Shown: one piece after another, positions 1-8,766 of the stretch
Numbering within the stretch: position 1 is the first letter of the stretch
Layout: each line of letters begins with the position of its first letter
From: Pseudomonas segetis
GTDB lineage: Bacteria > Pseudomonadota > Gammaproteobacteria > Pseudomonadales > Pseudomonadaceae
NCBI RefSeq assembly: GCF_900188155.1
Contig: NZ_FZOG01000004.1
Coordinates: 186,001-250,000 of the forward strand
Length of the DNA stretch: 64,000 nt
Direction: 5' to 3'
Made by a program: the position numbers and the translations under genes
Notes under the pieces: generated by a model
What the model saw: only the letters and a program-made list of their open reading frames with translations
The model's database searches: none
What the model was told of the DNA's origin: nothing

Positions 1-1059
1 TTGCTGCACCAGGTTTTCACGCTTGAGCAACTCAAGCGAAGCCAGGCCAGCCGCACAGGCAACCGGGTGCGCCGAGTAAGTGTAGCCATGGCTGAACTCA
101 ACCATGTGCTCGGGCGAGGGCTGGTTCATAAAGGTTTGATAGATTTCGTTGGACGCAATAACCGCGCCCAGGGGAACCGCGCCATTGGTGATTTGCTTGG
201 CGGTGTTCATGATGTCTGGCGTCACACCGAAGTATTCAGCGCCCGACCACTTGCCCATGCGGCCAAAGGCGGTGATCACTTCGTCAAAAATCAGCAGGAT
301 ATTGTGCTGGGTGCAGATCTCGCGCAAACGCTGCAGGTAGCCAACTGGCGGCACCAGCACCCCAGCCGAGCCCGACATGGGTTCGACAATGACCGCGGCG
401 ATGTTCGACGCATCGTGCAGCTCGATCAACTTGAGCAGCTCATTGGCCAACTCAACGCCGCCGGTCTCGGCCATGCCCTTGGTGAACGCCATGCCCGGTT
501 GCAGCGTGTGTGGCAGGTGATCAACATCCATGAACTGGCCGTACATCTTACGGTTGCCGTTGATACCACCGAGGCTGGTACCGGCAATGTTCACCCCATG
601 ATAACCACGGGCGCGACCAATGAACTTGGTCTTGGCTGGCTGACCCTTTAGACGCCAGTAGGCCTTGGCCATTTTTACCGAGGTATCGGCGCACTCGGAA
701 CCGGAACTGGTGAAGAACACATGGTCGAGGCCAGCAGGCAACAAGTCGGCAATTTGCTCGGCCAGCTGGAATGACAGCGGATGGCCATACTGGAAGCCAG
801 GCGAGTAGTCGAGCGTACCCAGTTGCTTGGCCACGGCATCCTGGATTTCCTTGCGCGAGTGACCGGCGCCACAGGTCCATAGGCCAGAAAGGCTGTCGTA
901 GACCTTGCGTCCCTTGTCATCGGTCAGCCAACTGCCTTCGGCAGACACAATAAAACGCGGATCGCGATGGAAGTTACGGTTGGCGGAAAACGGCATCCAG
1001 TGAGCATCCAGCTTGAGCTGGCTGGATAATGGCGGAGTAGCAGACTGGGGCATGTTCAT
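1..1059 (-). CDS. bauA: Beta-alanine--pyruvate transaminase (C-terminus cut by window edge)
   Basis: PLP-dependent class III omega-amino acid:pyruvate aminotransferase. It transfers the amino group of beta-alanine to pyruvate, giving malonate semialdehyde and alanine. The 353 codons present begin at an ATG at 1059 and read MNMPQSATPP, then the class III features: SGSECADTS near the PLP phosphate site, the FDEVITAFGR segment carrying the PLP aspartate, and the Schiff-base lysine of NTAKQITNG near residue 288. The family is about 448 residues, so roughly 95 C-terminal residues lie outside the window. The N-terminal half closely matches my memory of P. aeruginosa BauA (PA0132). It is divergent from a LysR gene, as bauA is from bauR. 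A second ATG at 1053 is an alternative start. Substrate assignment is by family and context. Confidence 0.92.
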   Translation of the reverse strand, partial: MNMPQSATPPLSSQLKLDAHWMPFSANRNFHRDPRFIVSAEGSWLTDDKGRKVYDSLSGLWTCGAGHSRKEIQDAVAKQLGTLDYSPGFQYGHPLSFQLAEQIADLLPAGLDHVFFTSSGSECADTSVKMAKAYWRLKGQPAKTKFIGRARGYHGVNIAGTSLGGINGNRKMYGQFMDVDHLPHTLQPGMAFTKGMAETGGVELANELLKLIELHDASNIAAVIVEPMSGSAGVLVPPVGYLQRLREICTQHNILLIFDEVITAFGRMGKWSGAEYFGVTPDIMNTAKQITNGAVPLGAVIASNEIYQTFMNQPSPEHMVEFSHGYTYSAHPVACAAGLASLELLKRENLVQQ

Positions 1060-1143
1060 GGGACGGCCTCGCTAGAAGACAATGTTCGGACGTGAAGTAC
1101 GCTTGCCATTAAAGGTGCCACGGGCATAAAGTCGGTAAAACTT

Positions 1144-1180
1144 AACTATTCATATCTTTAGTTCTCCGGTTACTAAACTA
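1144..1180. promoter_or_regulatory. Candidate BauR (LysR) operator repeats between bauA and bauR
   Basis: The bauA-bauR intergenic region contains AACTA (1144-1148), TAGTT (1159-1163) and AACTA (1176-1180). Each neighbouring pair is an inverted repeat, spaced 10 and 12 bases. LysR-type regulators bind T-N11-A dyads between divergent genes, so this is the likely regulator site. The last repeat abuts the bauR start codon, which would suit autoregulation. Binding is inferred. Confidence 0.4.
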
Positions 1181-2101
1181 ATGAGCACTCGCCGTCCCGA
1201 TCCACTGGCCCAAGTCAGCGACTTTGATATCCGCCTGCTGAAACTGTTTCGTAGCGTCGTGGAATCCGGCGGCTTTTCTGCGGCCGAAAGCGTACTGGGC
1301 ATAGGCCGCTCAGCCATCAGCCAGCAAATGAGCGACCTTGAGCAACGCCTGGGTTTGCGCCTCTGCCAGCGGGGACGAGCCGGTTTTGCCTTGACCGAAG
1401 AAGGCCGCGAGGTGTTTCAGTCGACCCAGCAATTGCTCGCTGCCCTGGAAAGCTTTCGCACCGAGGTCAACGGCTTGCATCAGAACCTGCGCGGCGAGCT
1501 GAATATCGGCCTTACCGACAACTTGGTGACCGTACAGCATATGCGCATCACCAATGCCCTCTCGCGGCTCAAGGAGCGCGGCCCGGATGTGCGCGTCCAC
1601 ATCCGCATGACGCCTCCAAGCGAAGTCGAACAGGGTGTGCTCGACGGCCGCCTGCATATCGGCGTAGTGCCGCAATCCGGCGCATTGTCCGGGCTCGACT
1701 ACCAGCCGCTGTATGATGAGCGTTCACTGCTCTACTGCGCCGTAGGCCACCCGTTGTTCTATGCTGACGACCAGTTGCTTGATGACGAGCGCTTGAACAC
1801 CCAGGACGCTATCGCCCCGACCTTTCGTTTACCGCCGGAAATACAGACCCACTATCAAGTGCTCAATTGCACCGCCAGTGCCTCCGACCGTGAAGGCATG
1901 GCCTTTTTAATCCTGACCGGACGCTACATTGGCTATCTGCCCGACCATTACGCCAATGCCTGGGTCCAGCAAGGTCGCCTGCGCGCCCTGAAACCTGACG
2001 TGCGCTTCTATGACTTGAATCTAGCGGCCGTGACCCGCAAAGGTCGCCGGCCGCACTTGGTGCTTGAAAGCTTCCTTGAAGCCCTGGCAGCCGTAAGCTA
2101 A
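1181..2101 (+). CDS. bauR: LysR-type transcriptional regulator, BauR-like
   Basis: LysR-family DNA-binding regulator of 306 residues. The N-terminal winged helix-turn-helix spans about residues 14-75 (FDIRLLKLFRSVVESGGFSA, then GRSAISQQMSDLEQRLG), followed by a periplasmic-binding-protein-like effector domain from about residue 100. In P. aeruginosa the regulator divergent from bauA (BauR, PA0133) activates beta-alanine catabolism. The same arrangement here, with only 121 bases between the two start codons, is the main reason for the name. The start codon directly follows the third AACTA/TAGTT repeat. Confidence 0.82.
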   Translation: MSTRRPDPLAQVSDFDIRLLKLFRSVVESGGFSAAESVLGIGRSAISQQMSDLEQRLGLRLCQRGRAGFALTEEGREVFQSTQQLLAALESFRTEVNGLHQNLRGELNIGLTDNLVTVQHMRITNALSRLKERGPDVRVHIRMTPPSEVEQGVLDGRLHIGVVPQSGALSGLDYQPLYDERSLLYCAVGHPLFYADDQLLDDERLNTQDAIAPTFRLPPEIQTHYQVLNCTASASDREGMAFLILTGRYIGYLPDHYANAWVQQGRLRALKPDVRFYDLNLAAVTRKGRRPHLVLESFLEALAAVS

Positions 2102-2367
2102 GGAACCCCTGGTAGCCACTACGCTTGATATTGCTGCATCAGTAACAAGGGGTAAGCAAGGCGAATCAATTGCTCATTTGCCGGCACCCAGGATCGAGCG
2201 CGATCCCGGTCGTTGCAATTCAAAGGCAAGCTGATCTTGCCGATGAGTAGCCACCCGTTGAAACTGAAACAGCCGGTAACAACTAGTCTAATGCGGTGTC
2301 CCGAGGCCAGGCAGCATCAGGCTATCATCCCTTGATGCGCTGCTGCGCACCCTTGAAAGGAGGATTC

Positions 2368-3291
2368 ATGTCCAGCCGCCGCCATTTTATTCAACGCAGT
2401 GCCACCTTGCTGGGCCTGGCAGCCGCTGCGCCTTTACTGCCCAGCCTGGCATTGGCCAGTGAACCCAGCCAGTTGCTGCGCCGCAAGATACCGGCCAGCG
2501 GTGAGATGCTGCCAGTCATTGGCATGGGTACCTCGCGCACCTTCAACGTGACTCCGGATGCAGACGGAATCAACTCGCTCGACCTGGTCATGCGCAACTT
2601 TATCAATGGCGGCGCGACACTCATCGACACCGCGCCGAGCTATGGCACCGCAGAGGTCGTTACCGGCATGCTGCTCAAACGCATTGATACCCAGCGCAAG
2701 GCATTTCTGGCGACCAAGCTGTCGGCCACCGGGCGCGATAACGGTTTCGAGCAGTTCAGCTCCAGTCTCCAGGCGCTGCAGACCGACAAGGTCAGCCTGC
2801 TGCAGGTGCACAACCTGCAAGATACCGCGACGCAAATGAAGCTGATGCGCGAGCTGAAGGAACAAGGTCGCATTCGCTACACCGGGATCACGCATTACCT
2901 TGAGTCCGCACACGACGACTTGCTCGAGGCACTCAAGCAACACAAGCCCGACTTTGTCCAACTCAATTACTCGATCGGCGAACGCAATGCCGAAAAACGC
3001 CTGTTGCCTTACTGTGCGGATAACGGCATTGCCGTTCTGGTCAATCGACCCTTTATGCGCGGCCAACTGCTCAGCAAGGTCAAAGGGCAGTCTCTACCGG
3101 GCTGGGCGATTGATACAGACGCCACCTCCTGGGCGCAACTGCTGCTTAAATTCATCCTCGCACACCCCGCAGTTACCGCCGTGCTACCGGCCACATCAAC
3201 ACCTCGCTACGTGACCGACAATATCAAGGCGGGCATGGGTCGACTGCCGGATGAAGCACTGCGCGAACGAATCGTCCAGGCCTTTGGCTGA
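2368..3291 (+). CDS. Tat-exported aldo/keto reductase
   Basis: NAD(P)H-dependent oxidoreductase of the aldo/keto reductase TIM-barrel superfamily, 307 residues from the chosen start. The reading frame extends upstream to 2296, but the ATG at 2368 follows AAAGGAGG and begins a clear twin-arginine signal (MSSRRHFIQRS, then a hydrophobic stretch ending ALALASE), so the enzyme is probably folded in the cytoplasm and exported. The catalytic tetrad appears as D87 (LIDTAP), Y92 (PSYG), K117 (ATKLS) and H148 (LQVHN). Substrate is unknown. It is followed closely by a membrane transporter gene on the same strand. Confidence 0.85.
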   Translation: MSSRRHFIQRSATLLGLAAAAPLLPSLALASEPSQLLRRKIPASGEMLPVIGMGTSRTFNVTPDADGINSLDLVMRNFINGGATLIDTAPSYGTAEVVTGMLLKRIDTQRKAFLATKLSATGRDNGFEQFSSSLQALQTDKVSLLQVHNLQDTATQMKLMRELKEQGRIRYTGITHYLESAHDDLLEALKQHKPDFVQLNYSIGERNAEKRLLPYCADNGIAVLVNRPFMRGQLLSKVKGQSLPGWAIDTDATSWAQLLLKFILAHPAVTAVLPATSTPRYVTDNIKAGMGRLPDEALRERIVQAFG

Positions 3292-3322
3292 TGATAGCCA
3301 CGCCCGGGCACCAGCCACCTTC

Positions 3323-4636
3323 ATGACTTGCGCGCAGCGGTTCGCCAGCGCCATCAATGCCAAACCTGAAGAACTGCTGGCTGCGCTAAGCGGATTCACC
3401 CTGTTTCTGTGTCTGTTCAGCGGCTACTTCATGCTGCGCCCGATTCGCGAGGCGATGGGCATTGTCGGTGGCGTGGACAACCTGCAATGGTTGTTTAGCG
3501 CAACTTTTGTCTTGATGCTGATCGCCGTGCCGCTGTTCGCATGGCTCAACTCACATGTGCCGCGCGAACGCTACATCGACTGGGTCTACGGTTTTTTTAT
3601 TCTCAACTTATTGGGCTTCGCAACGCTTTTTAGCCTGATTGAACGCGATGTATGGCTGGCCCGCAGCTTCTATGTGTGGCTATCGGTCTACAACCTGTTC
3701 GTGGTTTCCGTGGCCTGGAGCCTGATGAGCGATGTGTTCGACAGCGAACAGGCCAAACGCCTGTTTGCCTTTATCGCGGCGGGTGCCAGTTGCGGTGGTT
3801 TGCTCGGCCCGGCCTTTGGCGCGTTGCTCATCAGTACGCTTGGCGAAGGCGGCTTGATGCTTTGCGCAGCAGCACTGCTGGCGTTGGCATTGCTGAGCAA
3901 AGGCTACCTGATGCATTGGCGCGCCATCAGCGGTGCAGGAAGACCGGGTGCAAAACACAACGAAAACCCACAAAAACCTGTGCTGGGCAACCCTTTTAGC
4001 GGCTTCACTCAGGTCGTGCGCTCTCCCTATTTATTGGGCATCAGCGCATTCGTGATTTTGTTGGCCACCGCCAGCACCTTTCTGTACTTCGAACAGGCGC
4101 GCCTGGTAGCCGAAACCTTCACCAGCCGCGACGAGCAAGTCCGTGTATTCGGCCTGATCGACTTTACTGTGCAAGCGCTGTCTTTGCTCGCGCAGCTGTT
4201 TATCACCAGTCGTATCGCCCAGCGCTTTGGCATCCGCGCCCTGCTCGCCGGGGTGCCGTTTTTAGTTTGCCTGGGCTTTATCGGCTTGGCCCTGGCACCG
4301 ACCTTCGCCATGCTCGCCGCCTTGATGATAGTGCGGCGAGTAGGCGAATACGCCTGCGTACGCCCGGGCCGTGAAATGCTCTTCGCACCACTTGATGCGC
4401 AGACCAAATACAAGGCCAAGAACTTTATCGACACCCTTGTCTATCGCGCCGGTGATGCCGCCAGCGCCTGGGTCAAGGCGCTGATCGACAGTTTGTCCAA
4501 CGGCGTGATGGTTGCTGCACTGGCCGGAGCCCTGTGCGCGGCAGTTTGGGGCTTGCTGGGCTGGTATCTGGGCGGGCAACGTGAACAGCAAAAGCAACAA
4601 GTCGAGGCCGAAACCAAGACCGAAGCAACCAGCTAA
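3323..4636 (+). CDS. Multi-pass membrane transporter, MFS / NTP-NDP exchanger-like
   Basis: Integral inner-membrane protein of about 437 residues with roughly 12 hydrophobic segments. The opening GYFMLRPIREAMGI and the Ser/Gly/Ala-rich fifth segment (AAGASCGGLLGPAFGALL) resemble proteins that databases call MFS transporters or NTP/NDP exchange transporters. I cannot tell which substrate is carried. The open frame extends to an ATG at 3251, overlapping the aldo/keto reductase by 41 bases. I chose the ATG at 3323 because the family normally starts shortly before the NAKPEEL-like segment; neither start has a strong ribosome binding site. Its stop overlaps the convergent reductase gene by four bases. 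The tail is charged (QREQQKQQVEAETKTEATS). Confidence 0.75.
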   Translation: MTCAQRFASAINAKPEELLAALSGFTLFLCLFSGYFMLRPIREAMGIVGGVDNLQWLFSATFVLMLIAVPLFAWLNSHVPRERYIDWVYGFFILNLLGFATLFSLIERDVWLARSFYVWLSVYNLFVVSVAWSLMSDVFDSEQAKRLFAFIAAGASCGGLLGPAFGALLISTLGEGGLMLCAAALLALALLSKGYLMHWRAISGAGRPGAKHNENPQKPVLGNPFSGFTQVVRSPYLLGISAFVILLATASTFLYFEQARLVAETFTSRDEQVRVFGLIDFTVQALSLLAQLFITSRIAQRFGIRALLAGVPFLVCLGFIGLALAPTFAMLAALMIVRRVGEYACVRPGREMLFAPLDAQTKYKAKNFIDTLVYRAGDAASAWVKALIDSLSNGVMVAALAGALCAAVWGLLGWYLGGQREQQKQQVEAETKTEATS

Positions 4637-5598
4637 AGATCCAGCACCAATTCATTGCTCGAACAGCTGGAAACACAAGGCATTATCCATTCGCCTGACG
4701 CGCGCTCCGCATCCGACAAATACTGGTCGTGATGATCAATTTCACCGCTGACAACCCGGGTCATGCAAGCGCCACACATGCCCATGCCGCAAGAAGTGGC
4801 GATATCCACGCCAACCCGGGCGGCGGCTGCCACCAGCGTTTCACCCGGATTAACGGCAACCTGCTTGCCGCTCTTGGCCAACAGCAATTGCACAGCTGGC
4901 GCCTGATTGGCTGCTGCACGCTCAGGCGCTTGCAGCTGAGCCTGAAAGTGCTCGCGGTGAAGCACCTCGCTCGGCCAACCAGCGGCGTCTGCCAATTCAA
5001 ACACGCGTTCCATAAACCCTGCCGGGCCACAGCTGTACAGCAAAGTGTCGGGCTGGCGATTAGCTAACAGCGCAGGCAATTGTCGAGCGATTTCGACACT
5101 GGATAACCCGCAGAACAAGCTGACATCAGGCTGGGCTTGCAATTCGTCCAGAAAAGCACTTTGGGCACGGCTGCGACTGAAGTAATACAAATGGACCGAG
5201 CGTTGCTGCGCCCGGCACGCGCGGTACATGGCGAGCAATGGCGTCACACCAATCCCCGCTGCGACCAGCACCACAGGCGCATTGCCCGGCGCCAAAGCAA
5301 ACAGATTACGCGGCATGCCAACCTGCATACGCGCGCCCAAACGCAGTTGTTCATGCAACCATTGCGAACCGCCGCGGGATTCAGGCTCGCGCTTGATGGC
5401 CAAGCGTAAACAGCCTTCCCCGGCCAGGTTGGTCAGGGAATACTGGCGCACTAGGCCACTGCCAAACTGCAGGTCGACATGGGCCCCAGGAGTCCAGCTA
5501 AAGGGCAAGCCATCGTCATTTACCGGACACAGCTCGAAGCCAAGGATGCCTTCGGCTTCCTCGCGTAAACCACGGACTTTCATCTCGACCCAGCTCAT
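4633..5598 (-). CDS. Rieske oxygenase reductase: FMN/NAD domain fused to C-terminal plant-type ferredoxin
   Basis: Electron-transfer component of a two-component Rieske oxygenase, 321 residues, with phthalate-dioxygenase-reductase/VanB architecture. A flavin-binding barrel with RQYSL comes first, then a nucleotide-binding domain (AAGIGVTPLLAM, SCGPAGFMERV), then a C-terminal [2Fe-2S] ferredoxin whose cysteines are seen in TSCGMGMCGACMTR plus a final Cys in IMPCVSSC. The ATG at 5598 overlaps the deaminase stop as ATGA, so the pair is translationally coupled; an upstream in-frame ATG at 5631 lies inside the deaminase. It is the last gene of the six-gene operon and almost certainly serves the oxygenase at 8763-9797. 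Confidence 0.9.
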   Translation of the reverse strand: MSWVEMKVRGLREEAEGILGFELCPVNDDGLPFSWTPGAHVDLQFGSGLVRQYSLTNLAGEGCLRLAIKREPESRGGSQWLHEQLRLGARMQVGMPRNLFALAPGNAPVVLVAAGIGVTPLLAMYRACRAQQRSVHLYYFSRSRAQSAFLDELQAQPDVSLFCGLSSVEIARQLPALLANRQPDTLLYSCGPAGFMERVFELADAAGWPSEVLHREHFQAQLQAPERAAANQAPAVQLLLAKSGKQVAVNPGETLVAAAARVGVDIATSCGMGMCGACMTRVVSGEIDHHDQYLSDAERASGEWIMPCVSSCSSNELVLDL

Positions 5599-7031
5599 GC
5601 CCGCAGCCCTGCGCGTTGCTGCAGGCCACACACTGCCGCAGCCGCTTCACGGCCTAGCGCAGCCAGGTCGAGACCAGCGATATGATCATTTTCCACCACC
5701 CGCTTACCGCCGACCAACAGCGCCTGCAACCGGGCGCGACCGCCGCAGGCAACCGGAGCAATGGCCAAGTCATGCAGGCCAAAATAGCGTGGATCATCCA
5801 GGGCATAAATCGCCAGATCCGCCGCCATGCCAACGGCCAGCCCGCCTAAGGCATCCAGCCCTAGCACCTTGGCGCCGCCGGTGGTGCCCCAGCGCACCAC
5901 ATCTTCAATGCTTGCCGCATCAGCGCCGCCTTCGAACTGGCCACCGGCATAGCGCGGCTCGGCCAATTGGCCTTTACGGGCACGCTGCAGCAGCCAGGCA
6001 GCGTGAGTTTCACTGAGCATGTCAGCCGCCTCATTCGATGCCGCGCCGTCCACACCAATCGACACCGGTACTCCGGCAGCCTCCAGCGCAAGGATGTCAG
6101 CGATGCCACTACCGAGTCGCCCATTGCTCTGCGGGCAATGGGCGATACCAGTACCGGTTTGGCCGAGCATGCGAATCTCGTCAGGTAGCAACTTAACCAG
6201 GTGAGCGAACCAGACATCAGTGCCCAGCCATTCGTACTCGGCGCAGAACTGCACCGGCGTCATATTGAATTTGCCGCGGGCGGCGTCCAGATAATCCACG
6301 GTTTCAGAGAGATGGCTGTGCATGCGGATACCCAACTGGCGGGCAGCACGGGCAGTTTCACGCAGTTCATCCGGCGTGGTCGAGTGCAGCGTGGTGGTCG
6401 GCGCCATGACAATGCGCCGATATGAATCGGCTGCCGGGTCGTGATACTGCTGGGTCAGGCGAGCGACATCGGCCAGGTAATCATCGATTTTTTCCGGGCG
6501 CATGGCCTGTGGCAACTCGGCTTCAAGCTGACGCGTCTGGGTTGCGCCTCCCCTGCACAGGACAAAGCGCAAACCCAGCGCCTCGGCCTCTTCAAACAGA
6601 ATCGCGGCGCTGTCAAAGGGCATGCCCGGGTAATACAAATAATGGTGATCGGCCACCGTGGCACAGCCCGAACGCGCCAGTTCGACCAAACCAATGCGCA
6701 CCGCCAAGCGGAAGCTCTGCTCATCAAAGGCTCCCCGAAAACGGTAAGGCGTCGAGGCCAGCCACTGGGTCAGGCTCTGGTTAAGGCCCTGCGGCTCGCC
6801 CTTGAGCAAGGATTGAAACAGGTGATGGTGGGTGTTGACCCACGCCGGGTACACCACGCAATCGCGAGCATCAATTTGCGCCTCTCCAACCTGTGGCGAT
6901 AATTGACCAATCGCAGCAATACGCCCATCAACAACCCGGATATCTGGCCCACTCACCCGTGCAGCGCTGCCAGGTAAGCCGGTCAAGATGGCGCTGGCGT
7001 TGCGGATCAGCCAACTGTTGTTTGTATTCAT
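5595..7031 (-). CDS. Amidohydrolase-superfamily deaminase (TRZ/ATZ, 8-oxoguanine/isoxanthopterin deaminase-like)
   Basis: Zinc-dependent aminohydrolase of 478 residues that probably deaminates an amino-substituted N-heterocycle. Metal and catalytic residues of the family are present: HxH at H68/H70 (NTHHHLFQ), H240 and E243 (HSHLSET), H277 (WFAHLV) and D328 (GVDGAASNE). It is clearly related to, but distinct from, the 8-oxoguanine deaminase at 17536-18891, with an insert around residues 340-375 (GQFEGGADAASIEDVV). Substrates in this subfamily include 8-oxoguanine, isoxanthopterin and hydroxylated triazines; the sequence alone does not decide. It lies in one operon with an NMT1-type ABC transporter and a Rieske oxygenase, which suggests an imported heterocycle as substrate. 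Confidence 0.85.
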   Translation of the reverse strand: MNTNNSWLIRNASAILTGLPGSAARVSGPDIRVVDGRIAAIGQLSPQVGEAQIDARDCVVYPAWVNTHHHLFQSLLKGEPQGLNQSLTQWLASTPYRFRGAFDEQSFRLAVRIGLVELARSGCATVADHHYLYYPGMPFDSAAILFEEAEALGLRFVLCRGGATQTRQLEAELPQAMRPEKIDDYLADVARLTQQYHDPAADSYRRIVMAPTTTLHSTTPDELRETARAARQLGIRMHSHLSETVDYLDAARGKFNMTPVQFCAEYEWLGTDVWFAHLVKLLPDEIRMLGQTGTGIAHCPQSNGRLGSGIADILALEAAGVPVSIGVDGAASNEAADMLSETHAAWLLQRARKGQLAEPRYAGGQFEGGADAASIEDVVRWGTTGGAKVLGLDALGGLAVGMAADLAIYALDDPRYFGLHDLAIAPVACGGRARLQALLVGGKRVVENDHIAGLDLAALGREAAAAVCGLQQRAGLRA

Positions 7032-7070
7032 TAATGTCTCTCCTGATCAAGCTGGCGGTAACCAGCCAAG

Positions 7071-7874
7071 TCATCCTTGTTCGCTGTCGTGCCAATGGCC
7101 CAGGCTCAACCGAGCCAGCGCCGCCATCACACTAAACAGCAGCACCCCGGTGAGGGAAATCAGCACCAGCGCGGCGAACAGGCGCGGAATATTCATCTGA
7201 AACCCAGCCTGCAAGATCTGATACGCCAGCCCTGCTCCGGTACCACCAGTGCCCGCGACAAACTCAGCAACCACCGCGCCGATCAACGCCAGCCCGCTGG
7301 CAATGCGCAGGCCGCCAAAGAAGAACGGCAGCGCGCTGGGAATACGCAAGCGCAACAGGGTTTGCCAGCGACTCGCACGGTTCAGCTTGAACAGGTTGAG
7401 CAGCCCTGGATTAACACTGCGCAGCCCCAATACCGTGTTTGAGATCACCGGGAATATCGCCACCAGCGTGGCACAAACCACCAGCGCCAACGTGGTATTA
7501 CTGACCCAGATGATGATCAGCGGCGCAATCGCCACCACCGGCGTGACCTGCAATAAAATCGCATAGGGAAACAGGCTGGCCTCGATCACCCGGCTCTGGA
7601 CAAACACAAACGCAGCCAGCACACCGAGCACCACAGCCAGCAAGAATGACAGCAGAGTGATTTTCAGGGTTACCCACAGCGACCCGAGCAACAAAGGCCC
7701 GTCAGCCACCAAGGTTCGGCCTATGTCTGCCGGGCTCGGCACCAGATACACCGGGACGTCCAAGGCGACACACAGTATCTGCCAAATGCCGAGCAAGACG
7801 GCCCCGACCAGCAATGGGGCGGCGATGCGTTGCACAGCAGGGTTGGCCAGTAATGGCATATGCGATGCCGTCAT
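7071..7874 (-). CDS. ABC transporter permease, SsuC/TauC/NMT1-associated type
   Basis: Inner-membrane permease of 267 residues with six hydrophobic segments and the BPD_transp_1 EAA-type loop (LRLRIPSALPFFFGGLRIASGLALIGAV, about residues 180-205). It belongs to the nitrate/sulfonate/taurine/pyrimidine importer class. The frame extends to an ATG at 7889, but GGAGGTGG sits just upstream of the ATG at 7874, which I take as the start. It lies between the ATPase gene and the deaminase gene and works with the binding protein at 9862 and the ATPase at 7930. Confidence 0.9.
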   Translation of the reverse strand: MTASHMPLLANPAVQRIAAPLLVGAVLLGIWQILCVALDVPVYLVPSPADIGRTLVADGPLLLGSLWVTLKITLLSFLLAVVLGVLAAFVFVQSRVIEASLFPYAILLQVTPVVAIAPLIIIWVSNTTLALVVCATLVAIFPVISNTVLGLRSVNPGLLNLFKLNRASRWQTLLRLRIPSALPFFFGGLRIASGLALIGAVVAEFVAGTGGTGAGLAYQILQAGFQMNIPRLFAALVLISLTGVLLFSVMAALARLSLGHWHDSEQG

Positions 7875-7929
7875 TTTCCACCTCCACAAGCTGTCAGATC
7901 GCGTTCAACCATCTGGTCAAATTGAATAT

Positions 7930-8766
7930 TCAATGGCCACCCTCCGCGTTGGCTTCGGCCAGCAAAGCCGAGAGCTGTGCACATTGCTGGATAAACTCAG
8001 CTGAGGTGCGATAGGCCTCATCACGCTGCTGCGGGCCGTTGATCGCCACATCGGCAATAACCCGGCCGGGCCGGGCGCCCATAACCACCACCCGCGACGA
8101 TAGATACACCGCCTCGTAAATACTGTGGGTGACAAACACCACGGTCAGGTCGCGCGCAGCCCAGAGCTGACGCAAATCGCTGTCGAGGCGATTACGGGTG
8201 AACTCATCCAGCGCACCAAAGGGCTCATCCATCAGCAGCAAATTAGGCTCGGTGGCCAGCGCCCGGGCGATGGATGCACGCATCTGCATGCCGCCAGAGA
8301 GCTCTCGTGGATAGACATGACCAAACTGACCCAAACCGACCAATTGCAGCGCATCATCCACTCGCCGCTGGCTTTGCGCACGCGGGACGCCGGCCAGATC
8401 CAGCGGCAGGCGTACGTTATCGGCCACTTTTGCCCAGGGCATCAGCGTGGCCTCCTGAAACACCATTGCCAATTTCTGTTCAGCGGCTGAGTGGTTGATC
8501 TGGCCCTTGCCCCACCAACGCACATGCCCGGCGGAGGGCTGCTCAAGACCGGCAAACATTTTCAGCAAGGTACTCTTGCCGCAACCGGAAGGCCCCAGCA
8601 GCGATACAAATTCACCGCGACCGATTTCCAGCTTGAGTCGCTGCAAGGCGTGTGTGCCATTGCCGTAGGTTTTCTCCACGCCATTGGCCAACAGCACAGG
8701 AACACCATGTACAGGGTTGTGCGGGTTGCTCTGCACCATAGCCGCCGCATCCAACACCGCATTCAT
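7930..8766 (-). CDS. ABC transporter ATP-binding protein, SsuB/TauB family
   Basis: Cytoplasmic ATPase of 278 residues. Walker A is GPSGCGKST at residues 58-66, the Q-loop is VFQEATLMPW, the signature is LSGGMQMR, Walker B is LLLMDEPFGALDE and the switch histidine is in VTHS. The PFGALDEFTR stretch is typical of nitrate/sulfonate/taurine/NMT1-type importers. The start overlaps the Rieske gene stop as ATGA, indicating translational coupling within the six-gene operon. The N-terminal extension of about 25 residues before the ABC domain is slightly long. Confidence 0.93.
   Translation of the reverse strand: MNAVLDAAAMVQSNPHNPVHGVPVLLANGVEKTYGNGTHALQRLKLEIGRGEFVSLLGPSGCGKSTLLKMFAGLEQPSAGHVRWWGKGQINHSAAEQKLAMVFQEATLMPWAKVADNVRLPLDLAGVPRAQSQRRVDDALQLVGLGQFGHVYPRELSGGMQMRASIARALATEPNLLLMDEPFGALDEFTRNRLDSDLRQLWAARDLTVVFVTHSIYEAVYLSSRVVVMGARPGRVIADVAINGPQQRDEAYRTSAEFIQQCAQLSALLAEANAEGGH

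Noticed and set aside
1095..1135. Sigma-54-like element for bauA: TGGCACC...TGGCAA on the minus strand
   Set aside because: GG and GC are 11 rather than 10 bases apart. Sigma-54 promoters tolerate this poorly, so it is not listed as a promoter.
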